Assembly: GCF_013201035.1 (NCBI RefSeq)
Contig: NZ_CP053707.1
Span: 3,658,001-3,722,000 of the forward strand
DNA length: 64,000 nucleotides
Reading direction: 5' to 3'
Source of the DNA: Arthrobacter sp. NEB 688
Lineage (GTDB): Bacteria; Actinomycetota; Actinomycetes; Actinomycetales; Dermatophilaceae
Part shown: positions 16,497 through 25,848 of the stretch, in pieces
How positions within the stretch are numbered: position 1 is the first letter of the stretch
Layout of the letters: the number at the start of each line of letters is the position of its first letter
Notes under the pieces: model-generated
Database searches by the model: none
The model's input: the letters and a program-made list of their open reading frames with translations, nothing else
What the model was told of the DNA's origin: nothing
Translations under genes and position numbers: made by a program

Positions 16497-17758
16497 GGCT
16501 GCGCGCCGGCGTGGACCGCGCTCTCGGCGCGGGCACCCCCCGCGGTCGGCTGCTCGGCACCGGTCTGCCCCTCGTGCTCTCCAGCGCGACCCTCGTCGTC
16601 GTGCCGGTGGTCGCCCGGCAGTACCTCGACGACGCCGGGTACGCCGGCTGGGCCCTGCTCCTCACCGTCGTGACGGCCGCGGGCCTGTTCGACCTCGGCG
16701 CCGCCTACACCGTGCAGTCCCTCGGCTTCGGACGTCGCGCCACCCCACGGCAGTACGTCCTTGCCCTGGCGCTCGCCACGGGAGGGGCCCTGTCGGTCAC
16801 CGGCCTGGCGCTCCTCGCGGCGCCGTGGGTCTCGACGACGGCCGCCGGCGAGGGCCTGGGTCCGCACCCCACCCTCATCCTGCTCCTGACCGGGCTCGCG
16901 GCCGCCACCCGCAGCGCCGTCCTCGTCGTCATGGCGCGCCTCCAGATCAGCCTGCGCTTCCGCCTGCGGGCATGTGTGGCCGCGGTCCACGCGGTCGCGC
17001 AGGTGGTGGGGTGCTGGGTGTCCCTGGCCCAGGGCCTCGGCGTCTGGTCGCTCGCTGTCGGCATCCTCGCGGGCTCGCTGCTCGCGCTGCTCGCCGCCCA
17101 CGTCGGCCTGGCCCTGACCCCCGAGCGCGTCCCTCCCGCCGACGGGCACATCGCCCTCGGGCGCTTCGCGGGGTACCGCACGGCGTCCACCCTGCTCGCG
17201 GTGACGGGGTCCCAGGCTGACCGGTGGGTCCTGGCGCTCGTCGCCTCACCGGCGTTCCTCGCCGACTACGACCTCGCGCTGCGCTTCGCGCAGCTGCCGC
17301 TCGGCGTCGCCGCCGCCCTGTTCGCCGGGCTCACCTCCGAGGCGGCGTCCACCCGCGGGGAGGACGCGCGCCGCCGGCTCGTGCGGGTCGCCACCCGCCG
17401 CGTGGGGGTCGTCCTCGCCGTCCTGACCCTGGGCGACGTGCTGCTGGTCGTCGGGCTCGCCCTCGCCGGGGCCCTGCCGCTCGACGCGACGACGGTCGGT
17501 CTCCTCGCGCTGGCGATCGTCTGGTCGGGAGCCAACGGGCTCACCGCACCCACCACCTTCGCCTCCATCGGCACGGGGCATCCCCAGCGCGAGCTCTACT
17601 ACGCCGCGCCGGCCCTCGCGTGCACGCTGCTCGGCTGGGGAGTGGCCGTGGGGCTCCGGCAACCGTGGCTCGTCCCGCTGTCCACCGGGGTGTCGGTGAC
17701 CGCCTGGTCGCTGTGGTTCGTCGCTTACGGCACCCGGCGGGCCGGGTACGCGGGCTGA
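16493..17758 (+). CDS. Wzx-like polysaccharide flippase (MATE/MOP superfamily)
   Basis: 421 aa with about twelve hydrophobic segments and no large soluble domain. GLFDLGAAYTVQSLGFGRR near the second and third helices resembles O-antigen/teichuronic-type flippases. It likely moves the lipid-linked oligosaccharide built by the four preceding glycosyltransferase genes across the membrane. It is the last gene of the operon, starting in a GTGA overlap, and is followed by a strong hairpin. Confidence 0.75.
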   Translation: MRLRAGVDRALGAGTPRGRLLGTGLPLVLSSATLVVVPVVARQYLDDAGYAGWALLLTVVTAAGLFDLGAAYTVQSLGFGRRATPRQYVLALALATGGALSVTGLALLAAPWVSTTAAGEGLGPHPTLILLLTGLAAATRSAVLVVMARLQISLRFRLRACVAAVHAVAQVVGCWVSLAQGLGVWSLAVGILAGSLLALLAAHVGLALTPERVPPADGHIALGRFAGYRTASTLLAVTGSQADRWVLALVASPAFLADYDLALRFAQLPLGVAAALFAGLTSEAASTRGEDARRRLVRVATRRVGVVLAVLTLGDVLLVVGLALAGALPLDATTVGLLALAIVWSGANGLTAPTTFASIGTGHPQRELYYAAPALACTLLGWGVAVGLRQPWLVPLSTGVSVTAWSLWFVAYGTRRAGYAG

Positions 17759-17775
17759 GGCCCCCGGGACGCGGC

Positions 17776-17808
17776 GAGGGCCGCCCGGACGGTGTCCGGA
17801 CGGCCCTC
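17776..17808. terminator. Bidirectional terminator between flippase and ahcY
   Basis: A 15-bp inverted repeat with one mismatch (17776-17790 and 17794-17808, GAGGGCCG at the outer end) and a 3-nt loop. It lies between the convergent flippase and ahcY genes. Confidence 0.75.
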
Positions 17809-17846
17809 GAAGGGGTCGGTGACCGGGCGGACCCGGTCGGGTGACC

Positions 17847-19298
<1,452 letters not shown>

Positions 19299-19334
19299 GC
19301 GTGAGCTCCTCAGGAGGTCGTTGCGATTCGGTTG

Positions 19335-19387
19335 ACCGGCATCGCCCATCTGGGCCGCGCAGTGCGAGGGTCATCACCCGGGCCGGT
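19335..19387 (-). promoter_or_regulatory. Structured 5' leader of ahcY, possible cis-regulatory RNA
   Basis: ACCGGC (19335-19340) is complementary to GCCGGT (19382-19387). Between them lie two hairpins, GCCC-ATCT-GGGC (19344-19355) and GGGT-CATC-ACCC (19368-19379). Together they form a compact three-way junction between the promoter and the ahcY ribosome-binding site. I could not match it to the SAH or SAM riboswitch consensus from memory. Confidence 0.4.
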
Positions 19388-19399
19388 ACAGCGTCTCTC

Positions 19400-19405
19400 A
19401 GGATA
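19400..19405 (-). promoter_or_regulatory. Candidate -10 box of ahcY
   Basis: TATCCT on the minus strand lies just upstream of the structured leader. It would give a 5' untranslated region of roughly 95 nt. No good -35 box is seen. Confidence 0.4.
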
Positions 19406-19453
19406 CCGCAGCGCGCGGTGTGCCCGGTGGTGCCTGCGTGCTCCTTCGACGGA

Positions 19454-20527
19454 TCAGCCGCGCGAGGCGTTCTCGACGGCCGACTCGCGGGGGTCGGCGG
19501 AGACCGGCCCCGGGCCGTCGACGTCCGGGCTGCCGGGCGCGGTGTCGACGTCCGGCTCGAGGTAGATGACCAGGCGCACCTCGGGCACGCTGTCGCGGGC
19601 GGCCTGCTCGGCCTCGTTGATGGCCGCGATGACCTCGGCCGCGCTGTCGGTCTCGCCGACGGCGAGCTTGGCCGCGACGAGCACCTGGTCCGGGCCGAGG
19701 TGGAGGGTGCGGCTGTTGATGACCCGGTCGACGGCCTCGGGCGAGACCAGCGCGGCGAGGATGCGCTCGCGGGCGCGCGGCGAGGCGGCCTCCCCGACGA
19801 GCAGGCTGCCCATCTCGACGGCGAGCACGGCCGCGAAGACGACGAGCAGGATGCCGATCGCGCCGGAGCCGATGCCGTCCCAGACGGGGTTGGCGGTGAC
19901 GAGCGTCAGCCCGACGCCGGCCATCGCGAAGCCGAGGCCGATGAGGGCGCCGAAGTCCTCGAGGAGCACGACGGGCAGCTCGGGCGACTTCGTCGTGCGG
20001 ATGAAGCTGACCCAGCCGCGGCCGCGGCGGACCTTGTTCGACTCGCGGATCGCGGTGCGGAAGCTGAGGCCCTCCATGACCATGGCCGCGACGAGCACCG
20101 CGAGCGGCACCCACCACCACCGCGACTCGAACGGGTCGTAGTCCTCCTCGCCGAGGGACTCACGGATCTTCTCGTAGGACTCGAAGAGGGCGAAGAGCCC
20201 ACCGAGGACGAAGAGCATGATCGCGACGAGGAAGGAGTAGACGTAGCGCTGCTGCCCGAACCCGAAGGGGTGCTCCTGGTCGGGGGCGCGACCGGCGCGC
20301 TTGCTGCCGACGAGCAGGAGCACCTGGTTGCCGGTGTCGGCGACCGAGTGGATGGACTCGGCGAGCATCGAGGAGAAGCCGGTCAGGAGGAAGGCGACGA
20401 ACTTCGTCACCGCCACCCCGAGGTTGGCGAGCAGCGCCGCGAGGACCGCCGCCGAGCTCTCGCCGGACGACCCGCCCGACCCGCCCGAGGGCTCGCCGGC
20501 GGGTGCGTCGCTCGTCGTCTCGCTCAT
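19454..20527 (-). CDS. Cation diffusion facilitator (CDF) family metal transporter
   Basis: 357 aa. About five or six hydrophobic segments carry CDF signatures. SMLAESIHSVADTGNQ is the transmembrane metal site, with its His/Asp pair, and is followed by HPFGFGQQRYVYSF. LLEDFGALIGLGFAM provides the second acidic site. A cytoplasmic C-terminal domain of about 90 residues and an acidic tail follow. Such proteins export divalent metals such as zinc by proton exchange; specificity is not evident. The N-terminus is low-complexity Gly/Ser. The start ATG has TAGGAT six bases upstream rather than a ribosome-binding site. Divergent from the YbaK-like gene. Confidence 0.88.
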   Translation of the reverse strand: MSETTSDAPAGEPSGGSGGSSGESSAAVLAALLANLGVAVTKFVAFLLTGFSSMLAESIHSVADTGNQVLLLVGSKRAGRAPDQEHPFGFGQQRYVYSFLVAIMLFVLGGLFALFESYEKIRESLGEEDYDPFESRWWWVPLAVLVAAMVMEGLSFRTAIRESNKVRRGRGWVSFIRTTKSPELPVVLLEDFGALIGLGFAMAGVGLTLVTANPVWDGIGSGAIGILLVVFAAVLAVEMGSLLVGEAASPRARERILAALVSPEAVDRVINSRTLHLGPDQVLVAAKLAVGETDSAAEVIAAINEAEQAARDSVPEVRLVIYLEPDVDTAPGSPDVDGPGPVSADPRESAVENASRG

Positions 20528-20533
20528 GGGCCG

Positions 20534-20539
20534 ATCCTA
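20534..20539 (-). promoter_or_regulatory. -10-like box of the CDF gene
   Basis: TAGGAT (minus strand) lies 6 nt before the ATG, suggesting leaderless transcription. Confidence 0.5.
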
Positions 20540-20555
20540 GGGACGCCCGGCCCCG

Positions 20556-20561
20556 TACCGT
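20556..20561 (+). promoter_or_regulatory. -10-like box of the YbaK-like gene
   Basis: TACCGT lies 6 nt before the ATG at 20568. Together with the opposite TAGGAT box it forms a divergent pair of likely leaderless promoters. Confidence 0.5.
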
Positions 20562-20567
20562 CGTCGC

Positions 20568-21104
20568 ATGCCCAGCGCACGTGGAACCCTCGACTGGATG
20601 CCCGCCGCCGACCACCCGGAGCTGCTCGCCCCGCCGGTCGCGGCGGCCGTCGGCGCCGTGGAGGGCGCCCTCGTCGCCGCCATCGACGCCGAGCTCGCCG
20701 ACACCGCCGCCTTCTGCGACGCCTACGACGTCGCGCCCGCCGCGAGCGCGAACTGCGTCGTCGTCGCCGGCCGGCGCGGGGGCGAGACCCGGTACGCCGC
20801 GGTCATGGTGCTCGCGACCGACCGGGCCGACGTCAACGGCGTCGTGCGGCGCCACCTCGACGCCCGCAAGATCTCGTTCGCGCCTCACGACGAGGCGGTC
20901 GGCCTGACCGGGATGGAGTTCGGCGGCATCACCCCGGTCGGCCTGCCCGCGGGCTGGCCGGTGCTCGTCGACGACGCCGTGGTCGAGGCCGGCGAGGTCG
21001 TCGTCGGCAGCGGCATCCGCGGCGGCAAGCTGCTCGTCACCGGGGTCGACCTGCTGGCCCTGCCCGGGGCGCAGCGGCTGTCGCTGGCCCTGCCCCGGGA
21101 CTGA
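20568..21104 (+). CDS. YbaK/EbsC-type aminoacyl-tRNA deacylase domain protein
   Basis: 178 aa. The YbaK/ProX fold clears mischarged tRNAs in trans. The family pattern is seen in NCVVVAGRRGGETRYAAVMV, VRRHLDARKISFAPHDEAV with the active-site lysine region, and GGITPVGLPAGWPVLVD. VVVGSGIRGGKLLVTG near the end matches the conserved C-terminal motif. The substrate (Cys-, Ala- or Pro-tRNA) cannot be told. Single-gene unit facing the CDF gene and converging on the SIS gene. Confidence 0.85.
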   Translation: MPSARGTLDWMPAADHPELLAPPVAAAVGAVEGALVAAIDAELADTAAFCDAYDVAPAASANCVVVAGRRGGETRYAAVMVLATDRADVNGVVRRHLDARKISFAPHDEAVGLTGMEFGGITPVGLPAGWPVLVDDAVVEAGEVVVGSGIRGGKLLVTGVDLLALPGAQRLSLALPRD

Positions 21105-21119
21105 CCGGCGGCCCGCCGG
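21105..21119. terminator. Short hairpin between convergent genes
   Basis: CCGGCG and CGCCGG arms with a GCC loop lie directly after the YbaK-like stop and before the SIS-gene stop on the other strand. Short but well placed. Confidence 0.45.
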
Positions 21120-21123
21120 GCGG

Positions 21124-22287
21124 TCAGGACGTGCGGTCGCGCAGGTCCGTCACGTGCCGCGAGACGGACGGGTCGAAGCCGAGGCCGAGCGCGAGGTAGG
21201 TCGCCGCGAAGTCCACGAGGCCGACCAGCGACGCCAGCCGCTCGAGCGCGTGCCCGGCCCGGGCCTGCTGCTGGAGCACGACGGCGCCCGCGTCCTCGGC
21301 CGACGCGACGACCGCGTCGGCGAGCCCGGCCGCCTCCCGGCCGAGCGTGGGGTCGCGCAGCACGAGCAGGCCGAGCCGCGGAGCCGCCGGGCCGTCGAGG
21401 TAGGGGTCGGCGAAGATGTCGCGCCCACCGCCGGCTCCCCCGGTGCCGCGCGCCCCGAGGCCGGCGGCGAAGGGGCCGTCGAGAGCGGCGACCGCGGCGC
21501 TCGCGGCGTCCGGCAGGCGCCCGTGCGTCGCGGGGACGCGGGCCGTGCGCGAGAGCATCTGCGCGGCGCGGGCCGCGGCCACGCCGGTCAGGGCGCCGTC
21601 GCCGAGGACGACCGGCACCGTGCCGTCGAGCGTCGTGGCGACGACCTTCGCCGGGTTGACGAACGCGTCGGACGAGGGGCGGCACTCCTCGGCGACCTCG
21701 TCGAGGACCCGGGCGACCCGCTGGAGCGCGTCGTCGGGGGCGTCGGCGAGTCCGAGCCGGTCGGCCGCGACGAGGACCGGGGTGAGGAGGGACCAGAGCG
21801 CGGTGCGCGAGGACGGCGCCGGCAGGGCGACCTCGACGTGGACGCCGCGGGCGCGGGCCGTCACGTCGGCGAGCGGTGACTGCGCCGCCCCGACGGTCAG
21901 GAGGCTCGCGCCACGGCGGCCGGCCTCGGCCGCGAGCCCGAGCGGCCCCGCGGCGCGGCCGGACTGCGACACGGCGACGACGAGGTCGAGGGGCCCGACC
22001 CAGCCCGGGAGCGGGCCGTCGCCGCGCAGCATCACCGGCACCGGCGAGCCCGGGTCGGTCAGGCAGTCGAGGACGTCGCCGACGACGGCCGAGCCGCCGA
22101 GGGCCGCGACGAGCACGGAGCGTGGCCGCTCACCGCCGGCGACCCGCTCGATGCCGGCCTCCTCGGCGGCGACGAGGGAGCGGCGCACCTGGGCGCCGGC
22201 CTGCGCGAGCGCGCGCAGGGTGTCGCGGGAGTCGAGCGCCGCGAGCGCCTCGACGTCGTCGAGCCGTGCCTCGTCGACCCAGACCAT
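21124..22287 (-). CDS. SIS-domain sugar-phosphate isomerase-like protein (PGI/PMI family)
   Basis: 387 aa. It matches the actinobacterial proteins encoded beside manB that resemble the bifunctional phosphoglucose/phosphomannose isomerase family. The SIS region contains LVAALGGSAVVGDVLDCL, LVVAVSQSGRAAGP and ALWSLLTPVLVAADRLG. The C-terminal half has FVNPAKVVATTLDG, the PGI/PMI C-terminal region. Probable role: interconverting fructose-6-phosphate and mannose-6-phosphate, feeding ManB; catalysis in this group is not certain. It follows the Trm112-like gene by 13 bp. Confidence 0.75.
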   Translation of the reverse strand: MVWVDEARLDDVEALAALDSRDTLRALAQAGAQVRRSLVAAEEAGIERVAGGERPRSVLVAALGGSAVVGDVLDCLTDPGSPVPVMLRGDGPLPGWVGPLDLVVAVSQSGRAAGPLGLAAEAGRRGASLLTVGAAQSPLADVTARARGVHVEVALPAPSSRTALWSLLTPVLVAADRLGLADAPDDALQRVARVLDEVAEECRPSSDAFVNPAKVVATTLDGTVPVVLGDGALTGVAAARAAQMLSRTARVPATHGRLPDAASAAVAALDGPFAAGLGARGTGGAGGGRDIFADPYLDGPAAPRLGLLVLRDPTLGREAAGLADAVVASAEDAGAVVLQQQARAGHALERLASLVGLVDFAATYLALGLGFDPSVSRHVTDLRDRTS

Positions 22288-22300
22288 CGCGCGCCCCGGC

Positions 22301-22507
22301 TCAGGCCGGGTGCCGGGCCTCGTCGACGAGGAGCACGGGGACGCCCTCGTCGATGCGGTAGGCGAGGCCGCAGGCGCCGTTCGTGCAGACGAGCTCGGGA
22401 CCGGTGGGGCCGGTGTCGTCGCGCAGCTCGGCCCGGCAGGACGGGCAGCGCAGGATCTCGCGCAGCCAGGGCTCGAGGTGGGCGCTGGTGGCGGCCGGCT
22501 CGCTCAT
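22301..22507 (-). CDS. Trm112-like small zinc-ribbon protein
   Basis: 68 aa, Trm112/YcaR family. Cysteines in RCPSCRAE and CTNGACGLAY form a four-Cys zinc site, followed by YRIDEGVPVLLVDEA, the family signature. Trm112 proteins stabilise methyltransferases or act as small chaperones; the bacterial partner is unknown. The ATG at 22505-22507 has a GGAGAGGA box upstream. It forms a two-gene unit with the SIS gene, as in other actinobacteria. Confidence 0.88.
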   Translation of the reverse strand: MSEPAATSAHLEPWLREILRCPSCRAELRDDTGPTGPELVCTNGACGLAYRIDEGVPVLLVDEARHPA

Positions 22508-22635
22508 GGGGTCCTCTCCGGGGGTGGCTGGTGCTCGCCGCCGATCCTCCCACACCCGGCTCGCCCGGGACCGGCCGCCGCGGGCCCGCCGGCGGGGCCG
22601 GTCGCGGTCGGTGACACCCCGGGGCGTGTCCGGTG

Positions 22636-22664
22636 TTGTGACCTGCGGGGACGGTCCATAGGCT
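22636..22664 (+). promoter_or_regulatory. Sigma-70-type promoter of the SARP regulator
   Basis: TTGTGA (22636-22641), a 17-bp spacer and TAGGCT (22659-22664) form a well-spaced -35/-10 pair about 40 bp before the GTG at 22708. Confidence 0.6.
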
Positions 22665-22707
22665 CGGTGGCACGACGCCGCGGAGACGACGCGTGGAGGG
22701 AGGCGCC

Positions 22708-25700
22708 GTGTACCTGGAGATCCTCGGCCGGCTGCGCCTCACCGGCCCGTCCGGGCCGCTGCGCCTCACCGAGCTCGAGGCCGGGCTGCTCGGTCTCGCG
22801 GCCCTGCACGACCACGTCGACGTCGACTCCCTCGGGTCGTGGCTCTGGGACGGCGAGCCCCCGGCGTCGGCCCGCAACCGGGTCCAGGCCCTCGTCTCCG
22901 GCATCCGGCGCAAGGCCGAGGGCACCCAGGTGCTCGTGACCGACGGGCGCGGCTACCGCCTCGCGGACCGGGTCGACCGGGACCTCGCGGTGTGGGGCGA
23001 GCGGGTGGCCGCGGCCCGCCGGGTCCGCGACGCCGACCCCGGGACGGCCCTGCGCCACTACGACCGCGCCCTGACGACCTTCGCCCGCGAGCCCCTCCTC
23101 GGGGCGCCCGGCACCGCCGCCGTCGAGGTCGAGCGCAACCGGCTCGTCCAGGAGCGCCTCTCGGTGCTCGAGGAGCGCCACGCGACGGCGCTGCGCGCGG
23201 GGGTCCTCCAGGGCCTCGTCGCCGACCTCGACGCCCTCTCGGCCCGCCACCCCTTCCACGAGGGGTTCACCGCACTCCTCGTCCAGGCCCTCGCGGCCAC
23301 CGGGCAGCAGCGGCGGGCCCTCCAGGTGTTCCACGCCGCCCGCGAGCGGCTCGACCGCGAGCTCGGCGTCCGACCGTCCGACGCGCTGGCCGGCGCGCTC
23401 CAGGCCGTCCTCACCGGCACCGGCCGGGTGGCCCCGCGGCGGGCGGCCCTCGAGGGGCGCGAGCCCGTGCCCACCCTCCCGGTGCCGCGCACCCTCCCCC
23501 GCCGCCCGGACGTCCTCGTCGGCCGGGCGAGCGAGGTCGACGCGGTCCTGCGGGCGGCCGAGGGGCTCGAGCACGGAGCCGTCGTCGTCTCCGTCACGGG
23601 GCTGCCCGGCACGGGCAAGTCGACGCTGGCCCTCGAGGTCGGGCACGCCCTGCGCGAGCGCTTCCCGGACGGCACCCTCCACCACGACGGCGCCAACCTG
23701 CCCGGGGGGACCCCCGTCGAGACCCTCGTGACGACGTTCCTCCCCCTCCTCGGGGTGCACCCGGAGGCCGTGCCGTCCTCGACCCCGGCGCGGGTGGGGC
23801 TGCTGCGCTCCCTCCTCGACGCCCGGCGGGTGCTCCTCGTCCTCGACAACGTCGCCGGAGAGGAGGACGCGGCGCGGCTGTCGGACCTCCTGCCCGCCGG
23901 GCCCGGCTCGATGGCCCTGGTCACCTCGCGCCGGCCGCTGCCGGGGCTCGTCGCGGGCCACCGCATCCGGCTGGGCAGCCTCGACCCGACCTCGTCGCAC
24001 CGGCTGCTCGCGGAGCTCGTCGGCGCCCAGCGCACCGAGGAGGCCCCCGAGGCCACCGAGGAGGTCGTCCGGCTGACGGGCGGCCTGCCCCTCGCGCTGC
24101 GGCTGGCCGCGGGCCGGCTCGCGCAGCGCCCCGACCTCGGCCTCGACGACCTCGCCGCCCGGCTGCGCGGCACCGGGCGCGCGGGCAACGACCTCGCCGT
24201 CGTCCACGAGAGCCTCGAGGGCCTGGTCGAGGGCCTGACGCCCTCGTCGCGGGCTGCGCTCGAGGCCCTGGCCCACCTGCCCGTCGACGCCTTCAGCGGA
24301 TGGGTCGTCGGCAGCCTCCTCGGCGACGCGGGCGCCGGCGAGACCGCGCTCGACGCGCTCGTCGAGGCCAGCCTCGTCGAGCCGGTCGTCCGGGAGGACC
24401 ACGACACCCAGTACCGCCTGCACGGCCTCGTGCGCGGGCACGTCCGCAGCGGCGCCGGCCGGACCGGGCCCACGCACGCCCCGGGGCACGCGCACCCGCA
24501 CGGGCACGAACACGGGCACGGGCACGGCCCGGCCGCGGGCGCCCCCCACGTCCACCGGCCGCCGGCGGCGGGCGCGACCGGCGACCTGACGACCGCCGAG
24601 GCGGAGCGCCTCGGCACCGGCGCGCTGGCCCGGGCCGACGCCTTCCTCGTCGACCGCCCCTACCGCCTGCTGCCCGTCCCGGAGCTGCCCGCCGACGTCG
24701 TCCGCCCGGACCCGGCCCCCGTCGTGCGTCGCCGGTCACGTCGCTTCTTCCGCACCGAGACACCGCTGTTCGTCGCCGTGTCACGCTCCCTCGTCCGCAC
24801 CCGGCCCGACGTCGCGTGGCGGCTGCTCGTCGAGACGGCGCTCGGCACCGACGCCGCGACCGACCTGCACGCGTGGTTCGAGGCCGAGCACGAGGTGCGC
24901 GAGGCCCTCGTCGGCGCCGACGACGACAGCCGGCTCGGTGTCGCCCACCTCGTCCTCTGCCGAGCCTGGCTGCTGCAGGACCGGCTCTCGGACTCCGCCG
25001 GTGCGCGTGACCTCGCCGAGACGGCGCGGCGGCGGCTGCACCTCCTCGGGGCGCACGAGGCGGCGGCGGGTGCGTCCGTCGTCAGCGCCCTCGCGTCGGT
25101 CTCGCTCGGCCGGCGGCCGGACGCCGAGCGCGCCGTGCTCGCCGCGGAGGCCTCCATCGGGCGCAGCGGCGACCCGACCCTCGCCGGCTGGTCGGCGATC
25201 GTGCGGGGCACGCTGCACAACGACTACGACGAGCTCGGCGCCGCGGCCCGCGAGTTCACCCGGGCCCGCGAGATCCTCGAGGGGTCGCCCCGCACCGTCG
25301 CCTACGCGCTCGCCACCCTCGAGCTCTCCCGGGTCCGGCGGCGGACCGGCGAGCTCGCCCCCGCGGTGCTGCTCGTCGACGAGTCGCTCGACGTCCTCTC
25401 CTCCATCGAGGCCGTGCACATGTACTCGTATGCGCTCGACGCGCGCGCCGAGGTCGCGCTGGCGACCGCCCGTCCCCACGAGGCCCTCGACGACGCGCAG
25501 ACGGCCCTCGACCGCGCGACCGCCTCCCGCGACGCCTTCCTCGCGGCCCGCTCCCGCCGCACCCGGGCCCGGGCCCGCCTCGCCCTCGGCGACCTGCCCG
25601 GCGCGGAGTCGGACCTGCGCACCGTCGTCGAGGAGTTCACCGCCCTCGATCGCCCGCTGAGCGTCGCGTTCGCCTACCAGGTGCTCGCGGCGGTGCTCGA

Positions 25701-25818
25701 CGCCACCGGCGACCGGGTCGGTGCGAGCGAGGCCCTGCGCCTCGAGCAGTACGCCTACCGGCGGGCGACGGAGTCGCGCCCGGCGGCGCCGCGCCGCCGC
25801 AGCCCCGGACCGGCCTGA
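22708..25818 (+). CDS. SARP-type regulator with BTAD, NB-ARC/STAND ATPase and TPR domains, histidine-rich insert
   Basis: 1036 aa from GTG 22708, which has GGGAGG four bases upstream; a GTG 15 bp earlier lies before that box. Residues 1-90 resemble the winged-helix DNA-binding domain of AfsR/SARP regulators, and about 90-240 the bacterial activation domain (BTAD). A STAND ATPase follows with Walker A GLPGTGKST, Walker B VLLVLDNV and GLPLALRLAAG. The C-terminal third is helical and TPR-like. Residues about 590-616 hold ten histidines (as in GHAHPHGHEHGHGHG), unusual here and possibly metal-binding. The target is unknown, with no biosynthetic cluster adjacent. Confidence 0.85.
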   Translation: MYLEILGRLRLTGPSGPLRLTELEAGLLGLAALHDHVDVDSLGSWLWDGEPPASARNRVQALVSGIRRKAEGTQVLVTDGRGYRLADRVDRDLAVWGERVAAARRVRDADPGTALRHYDRALTTFAREPLLGAPGTAAVEVERNRLVQERLSVLEERHATALRAGVLQGLVADLDALSARHPFHEGFTALLVQALAATGQQRRALQVFHAARERLDRELGVRPSDALAGALQAVLTGTGRVAPRRAALEGREPVPTLPVPRTLPRRPDVLVGRASEVDAVLRAAEGLEHGAVVVSVTGLPGTGKSTLALEVGHALRERFPDGTLHHDGANLPGGTPVETLVTTFLPLLGVHPEAVPSSTPARVGLLRSLLDARRVLLVLDNVAGEEDAARLSDLLPAGPGSMALVTSRRPLPGLVAGHRIRLGSLDPTSSHRLLAELVGAQRTEEAPEATEEVVRLTGGLPLALRLAAGRLAQRPDLGLDDLAARLRGTGRAGNDLAVVHESLEGLVEGLTPSSRAALEALAHLPVDAFSGWVVGSLLGDAGAGETALDALVEASLVEPVVREDHDTQYRLHGLVRGHVRSGAGRTGPTHAPGHAHPHGHEHGHGHGPAAGAPHVHRPPAAGATGDLTTAEAERLGTGALARADAFLVDRPYRLLPVPELPADVVRPDPAPVVRRRSRRFFRTETPLFVAVSRSLVRTRPDVAWRLLVETALGTDAATDLHAWFEAEHEVREALVGADDDSRLGVAHLVLCRAWLLQDRLSDSAGARDLAETARRRLHLLGAHEAAAGASVVSALASVSLGRRPDAERAVLAAEASIGRSGDPTLAGWSAIVRGTLHNDYDELGAAAREFTRAREILEGSPRTVAYALATLELSRVRRRTGELAPAVLLVDESLDVLSSIEAVHMYSYALDARAEVALATARPHEALDDAQTALDRATASRDAFLAARSRRTRARARLALGDLPGAESDLRTVVEEFTALDRPLSVAFAYQVLAAVLDATGDRVGASEALRLEQYAYRRATESRPAAPRRRSPGPA

Positions 25819-25848
25819 CCGGCGCCGACTGCCGTCCCGGGCGGCCGC

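Noticed and set aside
19299-19453. Calling the ahcY leader an SAH or SAM riboswitch
   Set aside because: A fold is evident, but I could not line it up with the consensus of those classes; a model search is needed.
22693-22707. Earlier GTG start for the SARP regulator
   Set aside because: The GGGAGG box lies after it and suits the GTG at 22708, which gives the normal N-terminus of this family.
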